DNA of 51,873 nt from Azospirillum melinis (GCF_013340935.1 NZ_WHOS01000050.1:1-51873), one strand, 5' to 3'; positions 24,656 through 33,561 are shown, counted from the stretch's first letter. Numbers and translations: made by a program. The notes: generated by a model not told the origin, from the sequence alone.

Positions 24656-24678
24656 CCCTCTCCCGGGGCGGGAGAGGG
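24656..24678. terminator. Perfect GC-rich hairpin between convergent genes
   Basis: CCCTCTCCC at 24656-24664 pairs exactly with GGGAGAGGG at 24670-24678 around GGGGC. It lies 16 bases after the ornithine cyclodeaminase stop and 11 before the antiporter stop, so it could serve both strands. The same 23-base core occurs at 31269-31291 and 2916-2938, marking it as a dispersed repeat. Confidence 0.7.
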
Positions 24679-24689
24679 AAATTATGCAC

Positions 24690-26294
24690 TCACCCCGCAG
24701 CCTCCCCCTCCGCCAGCGCCTGTTCGGCGCTGAGTTCCTCCAGATCCAGCTCCGCTTCCAGCCGGTGCAGCACCGTGTCATGGATGCGGCCGCCGCGGTG
24801 CAGGCCGAGGATCTCCGTGCGGGCGGCGCGGTTGGCGGCCAGGACGGCGGCGAAATGCTCGCGCCGGTCCTCCGCCAGCATGCCTTCGCTCTCGTGGAAG
24901 CGCTCGGCCATCGTTGCGCGGTGGCCATACTGTTCGAGCAGGCGCGGGTGGCGCTGGCGTCCGTCGGCCGTGTCCGACCGCTCGCGCACCGCTTCCAGCG
25001 CCGCGCGGGCCATGCGGATGCGGGCTTCGGATTCCGACAGGGTCGGGCGGCGCTCCAGCGTAAAGCCGCCCAGCCGCATCCTGCGGATCAGCGGGGCGAG
25101 CGTGGTCGCCTGCCCCAGGATCGACACCAGGATCACCGCCCAGGTGGTCGCCAGGATGATGTCGCGGCCGGGAAACTCCACCGGCACCGACAGGGCGACG
25201 GCAAGGCTGACCACGCCGCGGATCGCCGCCCAGCCCATGATCACCGGCACCGCCACCGACGGGTAGGGATCGCGCCGCCGCAAGTTTGGGAACAGGAAAC
25301 GGGGCAGGTAGGTCGAGGGGAAGAGCCAGGCGAAGCGCGACAGGATCATCGCCAGTGTGACGGCGACGATCATCGGCAGCAGGTCGGTCAGGCCGGTACC
25401 GGCGGCCTCCAGCCGGCCCAGCACGCCGCGGAGCGACAGGCCGATGATGATGAAGACCATCGATTCCATGAGGAACACCGCCACCGCCCACACGGCGTTG
25501 GCATGGGTGCGCAACTGCGCGGTGAACAGGTCGTGCTGGCGGCGGCCCATCACCAGACCGCAGCCGACGGTGGCGAGCACGCCCGACACCTCCAGGGCCT
25601 CCCCGCCCAGATAGCTGCCCCAGGCGGCGAGGAAGCCGCCGACGATGCTGAGCGGCACGTCGCGCAGGCGCCCCAGCAGCAGTGCCGCGATGTGGCCGAA
25701 GACCACGCCGGCCACGACACCGCCGATGGCGAGCCACAGGAACTCCAGCGAGGCATGGCCGGCCTCGAAGGTGCCGGTCATCCCGGCCGCGATGGCGATG
25801 CGGAACAGAACCAGCCCGGTGGCGTCGTTCACCAGGCTTTCGCCCTCCAGCAGGGTGACGATGCGTGGCGGCAGCGGCAAACCCTTCAGCGCCGCCTTGG
25901 CGGCGACCGCGTCGGGTGGCGACAGGATGGCGCCGAGGGTGAAGCAGGCCGCCCAGGGCAGCGACGGCATCACCAGATGGGCGGCAACCCCGACCGCCAG
26001 CGTGGTGAAGGCGACCGCCCCGACAGCCAGTTGCAGGATGATGCGCAGGTTGGCGCGGAAATCGCTCCACACCGTGAAATAGGCGCTGGCGAACAGCAGC
26101 GGCGGCAGGAACAGCAGCAGGGTCAGGTCGGGATCGGGCGTGATCTCCGGCAGGCCGGGAATCAGGGCGAGCGCGATGCCGCCCAGCACCAGAACGGCGG
26201 ATGGCGGCATGCGCAACCGCTTGGCCGCAAGTTCCAGCACGATGATCGCCGCCATCAGGCCGAGGACAAGTTCGAACTGACCGGATGGCGACAT
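24690..26294 (-). CDS. Na+/H+ antiporter, CPA1 family
   Basis: A 534-residue sodium/proton exchanger in the NhaP/YjcE group. It has about twelve hydrophobic segments up to residue 400, then a cytoplasmic helical tail ending in ELSAEQALAEGEAAG. The ion-binding region is visible in FTLGAILSPPDAVAAKAALK (helix with the conserved Asp), with EGESLVNDATGLVLF next. It should export Na+ (or K+) in exchange for protons for pH and salt control. Start is ATG at 26294. It is transcribed alone between the hairpin at 24656 and DoxX, though it could be downstream of the DoxX operon (60-base gap). Confidence 0.9.
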   Translation of the reverse strand: MSPSGQFELVLGLMAAIIVLELAAKRLRMPPSAVLVLGGIALALIPGLPEITPDPDLTLLLFLPPLLFASAYFTVWSDFRANLRIILQLAVGAVAFTTLAVGVAAHLVMPSLPWAACFTLGAILSPPDAVAAKAALKGLPLPPRIVTLLEGESLVNDATGLVLFRIAIAAGMTGTFEAGHASLEFLWLAIGGVVAGVVFGHIAALLLGRLRDVPLSIVGGFLAAWGSYLGGEALEVSGVLATVGCGLVMGRRQHDLFTAQLRTHANAVWAVAVFLMESMVFIIIGLSLRGVLGRLEAAGTGLTDLLPMIVAVTLAMILSRFAWLFPSTYLPRFLFPNLRRRDPYPSVAVPVIMGWAAIRGVVSLAVALSVPVEFPGRDIILATTWAVILVSILGQATTLAPLIRRMRLGGFTLERRPTLSESEARIRMARAALEAVRERSDTADGRQRHPRLLEQYGHRATMAERFHESEGMLAEDRREHFAAVLAANRAARTEILGLHRGGRIHDTVLHRLEAELDLEELSAEQALAEGEAAG

Positions 26295-26354
26295 GCTGGG
26301 GGTCCGCTGTGCTGTTATAGTGGATGGCGATGAGGGCGGTGCGCTTTCCTTCGC

Positions 26355-26801
26355 TTAGCGGTTTATACCCAGGCGGCGGCGCATCCGCGAGACGATCGCG
26401 GCGAGCGCGAAGCCGCCGACCAGCCCGATATGTTCGAAGAAGGCGTTGGTCGCCATGAAGCGCTCCGGTCCGGCCATCGTCCAGAAATCATTGGCGATCA
26501 GGGCGGCGAGAACGGTGAAGACGCCGAGGGCGCCGGCACCCAGCCACAGCGCCCGGTCCAGCAGGATCAGCAGCGGGCCGACCAGCTCGACCAGGATGGT
26601 CAGGGCCGCCCAGAGCGCGGGCGGGGTGAGGCCGAAATGCGCCTGCTCGGCGACGGCGCCCGGCCAGTCGGTGAGCTTGACCAGACCGCCGAGGAGGTAG
26701 GCGCCGACCAGAGCCAGCCGGGCAAGCAGCCATGTGCCGTCCCAGTCGAGGATGCGGTCGACGATGCGTTCCGCCGGGCGTTCGAAGGAGCGGAGGGTCA
26801 T
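26355..26801 (-). CDS. DoxX family membrane protein
   Basis: A 148-residue membrane protein with four hydrophobic segments. LLARLALVGAYLLGGLVKL and TILVELVGPLLILLDRALWL follow the DoxX pattern, and the soluble parts are short. DoxX proteins are poorly characterised; some act in thiol/redox stress responses. It follows the amidohydrolase gene after an 80-base gap with a hairpin, making it the likely last gene of the isochorismatase-XapX-amidohydrolase cluster. GGAG lies before the ATG at 26801. Confidence 0.82.
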   Translation of the reverse strand: MTLRSFERPAERIVDRILDWDGTWLLARLALVGAYLLGGLVKLTDWPGAVAEQAHFGLTPPALWAALTILVELVGPLLILLDRALWLGAGALGVFTVLAALIANDFWTMAGPERFMATNAFFEHIGLVGGFALAAIVSRMRRRLGINR

Positions 26802-26827
26802 GGCGGTGATGTTCCGATTGGGGGGAA

Positions 26828-26858
26828 ATCCCCCCTCTCCCCAGGGGGAGAGGGGGAT
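26828..26858. repeat. GC-rich hairpin between DoxX and the amidohydrolase gene
   Basis: CCCCCTCTCCCC at 26831-26842 faces GGGGAGAGGGGG ending at 26856, with flanking ATC/GAT extending the stem. It is a variant of the dispersed CCCTCTCCC/GGGAGAGGG hairpin. It lies between the amidohydrolase stop and DoxX start and may reduce expression of the last gene. Confidence 0.6.
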
Positions 26859-26879
26859 CCATTTCCAGGGGAGAGGTGG

Positions 26880-28880
26880 TTACACCGCCCAGCAGCCGCA
26901 GCCGAGCGCACCCCAGAAGGACTGCACGTCGGCGGCCGGCACGTCGGCGGCGTAGGCGGCGGCATGGTCGTGGCCGTGGACGCCGCAGCCGGTGGCGCAG
27001 CCGCAGGCCGAGGCCAGCGCCTGACGCTGGCTGTTCGCACCGCTGTCGGCCGACTTGTAGTAGCCGCCGAAGGTCCGCACCGGCGACCAGTCCGGCATCG
27101 GCTTGGGCAGTTGCGGCGCCAGCGGGCCGTAATCGCCCTCACCATGGACCACGGCGCCGCCGAGCATGGTCAGGACGGAGGTCAGGTGGACGATGCGGTC
27201 CTCCGGCACCGAGAAGAAGTCATCGGACAGCACGGCGAGGTCGGCGAGCTGGCCGGCCTTGATCTGACCCTTCTTGCCCTGCTCGTTGGAGAACCAGGTG
27301 TTGGCCTCCGTCCACAGCCGCAGCGCCGTCTCGCGGTCCAGCAGATTGGCGCGCGGATAGAGGCTGAGCCCGCCCACCGTCCGGCCGGTCACCAGCCAGG
27401 ACAGCGAGACCCAGGGGTTGTAGCTGGCGACGCGGGTGGCGTCGGTGCCGCCGCCGACCGGCAGGCCGGCCGCCATCATCTTTGCAATCGGCGGGGTCCG
27501 CTCCGCCGCCTTCGCGCCATAGCGCTCGACGAAATATTCGCCTTGGTAGGCCATGCGGTGCTGGACGGCGATGCCGCCGCCGAGTGCGGCGATGCGGTCG
27601 ATGTTGCGGTCGCTGATCGTCTCGGCGTGGTCGAAGAACCAGTGCAGCCCGTCGAAGGGCACGTCGCGGTTGACCTTCTCGAACACGTCGAGCGCACGGC
27701 CGATGGTCTGGTCGTAGGTGGCATGCAGGCGCCAGGGCCAGCGGTTCTCGGCCAGCAGGCGGATCACCGGCTCCAAGTCGCCTTCCATGTTGGGCGGCAT
27801 GTCGGGGCGGGCGACGCGGAAATCCTCGAAGTCGGCGGCGGAATAGACCAGCATCTCGCCGGCGCCGTTGTGGCGGTAGCTGTCGTCGCCGTCGCCCGGC
27901 TTCACCTTCGACGCCCAGCCGGCGAAGTCGGCCAGCTCCTCCTTCGGCTTCTGGGTGAACAGGTTGTAGCTGATGCGCAGCGTCAGCTCGCCGTCGGCAT
28001 GCAGCTTCTCGACGATGGCATAGTCGTCGGGATAGTTCTGGTAGCCGCCACCGGCGTCGATCACCCCGGTCACGCCCAGCCGGTTCATCTCGCGCATGAA
28101 ATGGCGGGTCGAGTTCAGCTGGTATTCCGGCGGCAGCTTCGGCCCCTTGGCCAGCGTCGAATAGAGGATCGTCGCGTTGGGCTGGGCCAGCAGCAGGCCG
28201 GTCGGGTTGCCGGCGGCGTCGTGCACGATCTCGCCGCCTGGCGGGTTCGGCGTGTCCTTGGTATAGCCGACGGCACGCAGGGCCGCGGCATTCAGCAGGG
28301 CGCGGTCGTAGAGGTGCAGGATGAAGACCGGCGTGTCGGGAGCGGCGGCGTTCAGCTCCTCGATGGTCGGCAGGCGCTTTTCGGCGAACTGGTGCTCGGT
28401 GAAGCCGCCGACGACGCGGACCCATTGCGGCGCCGGGGTGATGGCCGCCTGCTGTTTCAGCATCGCCATGGCGTCGGCGAGGCTCGGCACGCCGTCCCAG
28501 CGCAGCTCCATGTTGTAGTTCAGGCCGCCGCGGATGATGTGCATGTGGCTGTCGATCAGGCCGGGGATCACCCGCCGGCCCTTGGCGTCGATCACCGTCG
28601 CCTGGGGAGCCGCGGCGCGCACCTCGGCCTCCGTGCCGACGGCAAGGAAGCGGCCGTCGCGGATGGCGATGGCGCTGGCCTGCGGGTTGGCGCGGTCGAG
28701 CGTGGTGACCTTGGCGTTGACGAGGATCAGATCGCCGGCGGCTTGATTCGGGGTGGCGGAATTCGGCATGGCGGCATTCCCGGGTCTGGACGCGAGGGTG
28801 GACAGCAGCGGCGATGCTAGCAGGGAAGCGGCGGCGGTTCCCGCCATCGCTTTCCGGCGGTCGATGGGGGGAGGCGTCAT
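26880..28880 (-). CDS. YtcJ-like metal-dependent amidohydrolase, exported, Cys-rich tail
   Basis: A 666-residue amidohydrolase superfamily protein. A Tat-type signal (DRRKAMAGTAAASLLASPLL) opens it. The barrel has GLIDSHMHIIRGG with the first metal His pair, WFFDHAETISDR later and GGGTDATRVASYNPW near the end of the barrel. LADLAVLSDDFFSVPEDRI marks the returning small domain. The last 55 residues carry CGCATGCGVHGHDHA and end in GALGCGCWAV, giving six Cys and several His, a possible extra metal site. It overlaps the XapX gene by four bases (ATGA), so the two are translationally coupled. No substrate is known. Confidence 0.87.
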   Translation of the reverse strand: MTPPPIDRRKAMAGTAAASLLASPLLSTLASRPGNAAMPNSATPNQAAGDLILVNAKVTTLDRANPQASAIAIRDGRFLAVGTEAEVRAAAPQATVIDAKGRRVIPGLIDSHMHIIRGGLNYNMELRWDGVPSLADAMAMLKQQAAITPAPQWVRVVGGFTEHQFAEKRLPTIEELNAAAPDTPVFILHLYDRALLNAAALRAVGYTKDTPNPPGGEIVHDAAGNPTGLLLAQPNATILYSTLAKGPKLPPEYQLNSTRHFMREMNRLGVTGVIDAGGGYQNYPDDYAIVEKLHADGELTLRISYNLFTQKPKEELADFAGWASKVKPGDGDDSYRHNGAGEMLVYSAADFEDFRVARPDMPPNMEGDLEPVIRLLAENRWPWRLHATYDQTIGRALDVFEKVNRDVPFDGLHWFFDHAETISDRNIDRIAALGGGIAVQHRMAYQGEYFVERYGAKAAERTPPIAKMMAAGLPVGGGTDATRVASYNPWVSLSWLVTGRTVGGLSLYPRANLLDRETALRLWTEANTWFSNEQGKKGQIKAGQLADLAVLSDDFFSVPEDRIVHLTSVLTMLGGAVVHGEGDYGPLAPQLPKPMPDWSPVRTFGGYYKSADSGANSQRQALASACGCATGCGVHGHDHAAAYAADVPAADVQSFWGALGCGCWAV

Positions 28881-29158
28881 GCCTTCCCTCCCTTGTCAGC
28901 CGGATCGGACTCCACCGGCGGTGCGGCGACGCCGGCATGCGGACCCAGCACATGGCGCGCGCAGTCGGTCTGGATGAAGGCGACGACCGGCTCGCCGGCG
29001 ATCAGCCGCTTGACGACGGGCACCACCTGTTCGCCGACCAGCATGCCGAGCAGTCCGATCAGCGCGATGGTCGGCGGGGCCGGCGAACGGACGCCGATCA
29101 GCGCATAGATGACGCCGACCAGGATGCCGGCGCCGGCCGAAAGGAGATAGGGCATCAT
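28877..29158 (-). CDS. XapX domain protein (DUF1427)
   Basis: A 93-residue membrane protein with two hydrophobic stretches: LLSAGAGILVGVIYALIGV and PPTIALIGLLGMLVGEQVVP. The RSPAPPTIALIGLLGMLVGE core is the XapX hallmark. The C-terminal third is soluble and holds a single Cys. Function is unknown; the family occurs repeatedly beside amidohydrolase and isochorismatase-fold genes, as here. AAGGAG precedes the start, and its TGA overlaps the amidohydrolase ATG. Confidence 0.85.
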   Translation of the reverse strand: MMPYLLSAGAGILVGVIYALIGVRSPAPPTIALIGLLGMLVGEQVVPVVKRLIAGEPVVAFIQTDCARHVLGPHAGVAAPPVESDPADKGGKA

Positions 29159-29239
29159 GGGTCCGGACTCCCGGTCTGAAGCTGTTCCGTCAAATGAGGG
29201 CCGGTGCCCGGCCGGAACCGGGCACCGGACAATGTTGGA

Positions 29240-29926
29240 TCAGGCGTGCTCGTGCTTGAGGCCGCCGACCACCTTGTGCGGGAATTCGCCGCGCTGCGGG
29301 GCCTTGTGGACCATGGTGTAGGCGTAATCGACGCCCATGCCGTAGGCGCCGAAATGCTCGCGGACGATGTTCATGACGCCGTCATAGCTCTCGCGCTTGG
29401 CCCAGTCGCGCTGGATTTCCAGGAGGACGTTGACCGCGGTGATGGAATGGGCGCCGGCCTGCTCCATGCGGCGGACCGCGGCGTCATGGGCCTCCTTGGA
29501 GGTGCCGCCCGAGCAATCGGTGACGATGTAGACCTCGAAGCCTTCCTCGATGGCGCACAGGGTCGGGTAGAGCAGGCAGGCCTCGGTCCACAAGGCGGCG
29601 ATGACCAGCTTCTTCTTGCCGGTCGCCTTGACCGCGGCCACCAGCTCTTCGGAGTCCCAGCTGTTCATCGAGGTGCGCTCGATGGGGTCCTGCTTCAGGA
29701 CGTCCATCAGTTCCGGCCAGATGTAGCCGGAGAAGCTCTCGGTCTCCACGGCGGTCACGATGGTCGAGGCGCCGAACAGCTTGGCGGTCTTGGCCAGGGC
29801 GATGGTGTTGTTCTTCAGCTGCTGGCGGTCGATGTTGACCACGCCGAAGGACATCTGCGGCTGGTGATCGATGAAGATGAAGACGGTGTCGTCGGCGTTG
29901 ATGAGCGACTTGGCGTTGAAGGTCAT
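29240..29926 (-). CDS. Isochorismatase-fold hydrolase, YcaC type
   Basis: A 228-residue cysteine hydrolase. The catalytic Asp lies in VFIFIDHQP and the nucleophilic Cys in LWTEACLLYP; the TSMNSWDSEELVAAVKATGKKKL segment is typical of YcaC relatives. The usual Thr-Cys context reads EACLLYP. The substrate of YcaC-type enzymes is not established, nor is any relation to isochorismate. The start at 29926 has GAAACGATC and an upstream AGGAAAC site; the earlier in-frame ATG lies in promoter sequence. It heads the XapX-amidohydrolase-DoxX operon, 81 bases before XapX. The 157-base gap upstream is AT-richer and holds its promoter, possibly with an ACAAT...ATTGT inverted pair. Confidence 0.86.
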   Translation of the reverse strand: MTFNAKSLINADDTVFIFIDHQPQMSFGVVNIDRQQLKNNTIALAKTAKLFGASTIVTAVETESFSGYIWPELMDVLKQDPIERTSMNSWDSEELVAAVKATGKKKLVIAALWTEACLLYPTLCAIEEGFEVYIVTDCSGGTSKEAHDAAVRRMEQAGAHSITAVNVLLEIQRDWAKRESYDGVMNIVREHFGAYGMGVDYAYTMVHKAPQRGEFPHKVVGGLKHEHA

Positions 29927-30083
29927 GATCGTTTCCTGTTCCGTGTGGATTTTTAAGGGGTTGGCTACCGTTTTCGTCGGCGGCGCCGTCTGAAAGGACA
30001 ATGGCACGAGGCTAGCTGTTGGGACAATCAGTCTGTGCAGAACATAATTGTTGCCGCCATAATGACAGTGTCCCGCCGCCCGG

Positions 30084-31079
30084 TTACGCGCGGATGAAGG
30101 CCAGCAGTTCCTCGTTGATGAGATCCTTTTGCGTGGTGCACATGCCGTGCGAACCGCCGGGAACGACCTTGAGGGTGCCCTTCGGCAGCATCGCCGCGGC
30201 GGCCTTGCCGGTGGTGGCGAGCGGGACGACCTGATCGTCGTCGCCGTGCAGGACCAGCGTCGGGACGATCATCTTCTTCAGATCGTCGCGCTGGTCGGTC
30301 TCGGAGAAGGCCTTGATGCACTCATACTCGGCCTGCAGCCCGCCCATCATGCCCTGAAGCCAGAAGCTGTCGATGACGCCCTGCGAGACCTTGGCGCCCG
30401 GCCGGTTGTAGCCGTAGAAGGGGATGGTCAGGTCCTTGAAGAACTGCGACCGGTCGGCCTTCACACTGGCGCGGATGCCGTCGAAGACCTCCAGCGGCAC
30501 GCCGTCCGGGTTCCAGTCGGTCTTCACCATGATCGGCGTGATGGCGCCGATCAGCACCGCCTTGGCGACGCGCGACACGCCATGGCGGCCGATGTAACGG
30601 GCGACCTCGCCGCCGCCGGTGGAGTGGCCGACATGGACGGCGTTCTTCAGGTCCAGCGCCTCGGTCACCGCGGCCAGATCGTCGGCGTAATGGTCGAGAT
30701 CATTGCCGAAGCCCGGCTGCGACGACCGGCCGTGGCCGCGACGGTCATGGGCGATGGTGCGGTAGCCGTGCTGGGCCAGGAACATCATCTGGTCTTCGAA
30801 GGCGTCGCCGGTCAGCGGCCAGCCATGGCTGAAGACCACCGGCTGGCCGGTCTGCGGCCCCCACTGCTTGACGTAGATCTGGACGCCGTCCTTGGTGGTG
30901 ACGTGGCTGCCCTGGAGCATGGGTTTCGTTCCTTTGGTCTGGTCTGGGCGGGTGGCCGTCTTTTCGGCGGCGACGGCGGTGTCGGCGACTGCGGTCAGCA
31001 TCCCGCTGCCCGCGACGGCAAGGGCGGCGCTGCCGGAAAGGACCGTCCGGCGGGACGGATGGAAATCCTGGGTGGTCAT
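30084..31079 (-). CDS. Alpha/beta hydrolase (cofactor-free haloperoxidase type), Tat-exported
   Basis: A 331-residue protein. The N-terminus has a Tat motif SRRTVLSG and a hydrophobic core to about residue 37, followed by LQGSHVTTKDGVQIYVKQWG, the usual start of non-haem chloroperoxidase-like hydrolases. The triad is Ser in GHSTGGGE, Asp in LHGDDDQVVP and His in GGSHGM. FSHGWPL supplies the oxyanion hole. Members act as esterases, lactonases or perhydrolases; the real substrate is unknown. It is followed by the isochorismatase operon in the same direction with a 157-base gap. Export to the periplasm is the main feature separating it from cytosolic relatives. Confidence 0.87.
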   Translation of the reverse strand: MTTQDFHPSRRTVLSGSAALAVAGSGMLTAVADTAVAAEKTATRPDQTKGTKPMLQGSHVTTKDGVQIYVKQWGPQTGQPVVFSHGWPLTGDAFEDQMMFLAQHGYRTIAHDRRGHGRSSQPGFGNDLDHYADDLAAVTEALDLKNAVHVGHSTGGGEVARYIGRHGVSRVAKAVLIGAITPIMVKTDWNPDGVPLEVFDGIRASVKADRSQFFKDLTIPFYGYNRPGAKVSQGVIDSFWLQGMMGGLQAEYECIKAFSETDQRDDLKKMIVPTLVLHGDDDQVVPLATTGKAAAAMLPKGTLKVVPGGSHGMCTTQKDLINEELLAFIRA

Positions 31080-31215
31080 GCGAAGTCCGTTCGGGACCGG
31101 GCCGGCAGGACCGGCGCCGGCTGTCTTGGTGAACGGATGTTAGGGAAATGGCCGGGCGGGGGATTGCCTCTTCGGAACGGCTTTTGCCGGTTCTGCGCAT
31201 CCCGCTGCCGGGAAT

Positions 31216-31256
31216 GCAAAAAAGCCGGTTCCCCTTCGAAGGGCCCGGCTTTTTGC
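31216..31256 (-). terminator. Strong intrinsic terminator of the oxidoreductase operon
   Basis: GCAAAAAAGCCGG at 31216-31228 pairs with CCGGCTTTTTGC at 31245-31256 around an inner CCCTTCGAAGGG stem. T tracts occur on both strands, so it works either way. It lies 60 bases beyond the Gfo/Idh gene stop, with the CCCTCTCCC hairpin between. It also insulates the hydrolase gene promoter. Confidence 0.85.
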
Positions 31257-31268
31257 GGTGGTCAAGCT

Positions 31269-31291
31269 CCCTCTCCCGGGGCGGGAGAGGG
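31269..31291. repeat. GC-rich hairpin, exact copy of the dispersed core
   Basis: CCCTCTCCC at 31269-31277 and GGGAGAGGG at 31283-31291 around GGGGC, identical over 23 bases to the copies at 24656 and 2916. It lies between the oxidoreductase stop and its terminator. Exact identity at unrelated gaps points to a repeat family. Confidence 0.8.
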
Positions 31292-31315
31292 CGATGATCG
31301 GGAAAATTTTCCGGT

Positions 31316-32497
31316 TTACGCGTCCTTGTTCGCCAACGACACCCAGGCAGCATCGCGGCGGCTGGACTCGACGGCGCCATGAATGAAGCGCACGCCGCGC
31401 ACCCCGTCCTCCACCGTCGGCAGCGGCACGTCCGCCGGGGCCGGGCGGCCGTCCAGCCGGGCGGCGATGCGGTCGGCGGCGTCGCGGTAGATTTGCGCGA
31501 AGCCTTCCAGATATCCCTCCGGATGACCGGCCGGGGTGCGCGAGATGCCGCTGGCCTCAGGCAGGCTTCCCGCACCGGCGCGCAGCAGGGTGCGGGTCGG
31601 CTCGCCCAGCGGGGTGAAGCGCAGCTCGTTGGGCTGTTCCTGCTGCCATTCCAGCCCGCCGGTCTCGCCGAAGACGCGCAGGCGCAGGCCGTTGGTGGTG
31701 CCGGGGGAGACCTGGCTGGCCCAAAGCATGCCGCGGGCGCCGCCGTCGAAGCGCATCATGATGTGGGCATTGTCGTCCAGCCGCCGGCCGGGCACGAAGG
31801 CGGTCAAATCGGCGGCGAGGTCGGTGCAGCGCAGCCCGGTCACGAACTCCGCAAGATGGAAGGCGTGGGTGCCGATGTCGCCGATGCAGCCGGCGATGCC
31901 GCTCTGCGCCGGGTCGGTGCGCCAGGAAGCCTGCTTATTGCCGTTGGCCTCCAGGTCGGTCGCCAGCCAGTCCTGGGCATATTCGGCCTGAACCACCCTG
32001 ATCCGGCCCAGCATGCCCGACGCCACCATGGCGCGTGCCTGCCGGATCATCGGATAGCCGCTGTAATTGTGGGTCAGCACGAAGACAAGGTCGCGTTGGC
32101 GCACCAGGGCGGCCAGCTCTTCCGCCTCCTCCACCGTGTGGACCAGAGGCTTGTCGCAGATGACGTGGATGCCGGCCTCGAGGAAGGCCTTGGCCGCCGG
32201 ATAATGCAGGTGGTTCGGCGTGACGATGGCGACCGCGTCGATGCCGTCGGGGCGGGCGGCCTCGGCCGCCGCCATCCTGTGGAAGTCGTCGTAGCAGCGG
32301 TCGGGCGCCAGAAAAAGCTCCGCCCCGCTGGCCCGTGCCCGCTCAGGGTTGGAGGACAGGGCGCCGGCCACCAGTTCGTAACGGTCGTCGATACGGGCGG
32401 CGATGCGGTGGACGGCACCGATGAAGGCGCCCTGGCCGCCGCCGACCATGCCGAGCCTTAAGCGTCTTGACGACGCGGGTGCTTGATCCGGGCTCAT
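31316..32497 (-). CDS. Gfo/Idh/MocA-family NAD(P)-dependent oxidoreductase
   Basis: A 393-residue dehydrogenase. The Rossmann loop reads GMVGGGQGAFIGAVHRIAAR near residue 15, and the family motif CDKPLVHTVEEAEEL contains the catalytic Lys. ASQVSPGTTNGLRLRVFGETGG belongs to the C-terminal sheet domain. Family members oxidise hydroxyls of sugars, inositols or keto-sugars. It overlaps the TIM-barrel gene by four bases (ATGA) and ends the ribose-class transporter operon, so it should act on the imported sugar or a derivative. A longer upstream frame is rejected because it lies over the barrel gene. Confidence 0.9.
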   Translation of the reverse strand: MSPDQAPASSRRLRLGMVGGGQGAFIGAVHRIAARIDDRYELVAGALSSNPERARASGAELFLAPDRCYDDFHRMAAAEAARPDGIDAVAIVTPNHLHYPAAKAFLEAGIHVICDKPLVHTVEEAEELAALVRQRDLVFVLTHNYSGYPMIRQARAMVASGMLGRIRVVQAEYAQDWLATDLEANGNKQASWRTDPAQSGIAGCIGDIGTHAFHLAEFVTGLRCTDLAADLTAFVPGRRLDDNAHIMMRFDGGARGMLWASQVSPGTTNGLRLRVFGETGGLEWQQEQPNELRFTPLGEPTRTLLRAGAGSLPEASGISRTPAGHPEGYLEGFAQIYRDAADRIAARLDGRPAPADVPLPTVEDGVRGVRFIHGAVESSRRDAAWVSLANKDA

Positions 32498-33561
32498 GAT
32501 GCCCCTTTCCCCAGACCGAGAATCCGGCGGTTGGCCGCCTCGTCGGTGCCGGCATCGGCGAAATCGTCGAAGGCGCGGTCGGTGACGCGGATGATGTGGT
32601 CCTGGATGAAGCGGGCGCCTTCGGCGGCCCCCTGTTCCGGATGCTTGATGCAGCATTCCCATTCCAGCACCGCCCAGCCGTCGAAGCCGTACTGGGTCAG
32701 CTTGGAGAAGATGCCGCGGAAATCGACCTGCCCGTCGCCCAGCGAGCGGAAGCGCCCGGCGCGGTCTTTCCACGGTGCATAGCCGGAATAGACGCCCTGC
32801 CAGGGGGTCGGATTGAACTCCGCATCCTTGACGTGGAACATGCGGATGCGGTCGCGGAACACGTCGATATAGCCGAGATAGTCCAACTGCTGGAGGACGA
32901 AATGGCTGGGATCGAACAGGATGTTGCAGCGCTCATGTCCGCCCACCCGGTCGAGGAACATCTGGAAACTGGTGCCGTCGAACAGATCCTCGCCGGGGTG
33001 GATCTCGTAGCAGAGATCGCATCCTGCGTCGTCGAAGGCATCGAGGATCGGCCGCCAGCGCTTCGCCAGTTCGTCGAAGGCGGTCTCGATCAGGCCGGGC
33101 GGACGCTGCGGCCACGGATAGAGATAAGGCCAGGCCAGCGCGCCGGAGAAGGTGGCGTGCGCGGTCAGGCCGAGGTTCGCCGACGCCTTCGCTGCGAGGT
33201 GGAGCTGTTCCACCGCCCAGGCCTGCCGGGCGTCGGGACGGCCATGGACCTCCGCCGGGGCGAAGCCGTCGTAAAGCGCGTCGTAGGCGGGGTGGACGGC
33301 GACGAGCTGGCCTTGGAGGTGGGTTGACAGCTCGGTCAGTTCGACGCCGGCATCGGCCAGCGTGCCCTTGATCTCGTCGCAATAGGTGCTGCTGGTCGCG
33401 GCCTTGTGCAGGTCGAACAGGCGGCGGTCCCAGCTGGGGATCTGCACGCCCTTGAAGCCGAGGCCGGCAGCCCAGCGGGCGATGCCGTCCAGCGAGTTGA
33501 AGGGTGCGGCGTCGCCCGCGAACTGGGCGAGGAAGATCGCGGGGCCTTTGATGGTCTTCAT
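32494..33561 (-). CDS. TIM-barrel sugar isomerase/epimerase
   Basis: A 355-residue xylose-isomerase-like/AP-endonuclease-2 fold protein. Metal ligands are visible as Glu in CYEIHPGEDL, Asp-His in ILFDPSHFVLQQLD, His in FHVKDAEFNPT and Glu in AVLEWEC. Members isomerise, epimerise or dehydrate sugars and inositol derivatives, usually with Mn2+. It is translationally coupled to the Gfo/Idh gene (4-base overlap) and follows the binding-protein gene after a 100-base gap with a hairpin. The enzyme pair suggests a keto-sugar or inositol-like pathway. Substrate not assignable. Confidence 0.88.
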   Translation of the reverse strand: MKTIKGPAIFLAQFAGDAAPFNSLDGIARWAAGLGFKGVQIPSWDRRLFDLHKAATSSTYCDEIKGTLADAGVELTELSTHLQGQLVAVHPAYDALYDGFAPAEVHGRPDARQAWAVEQLHLAAKASANLGLTAHATFSGALAWPYLYPWPQRPPGLIETAFDELAKRWRPILDAFDDAGCDLCYEIHPGEDLFDGTSFQMFLDRVGGHERCNILFDPSHFVLQQLDYLGYIDVFRDRIRMFHVKDAEFNPTPWQGVYSGYAPWKDRAGRFRSLGDGQVDFRGIFSKLTQYGFDGWAVLEWECCIKHPEQGAAEGARFIQDHIIRVTDRAFDDFADAGTDEAANRRILGLGKGAS

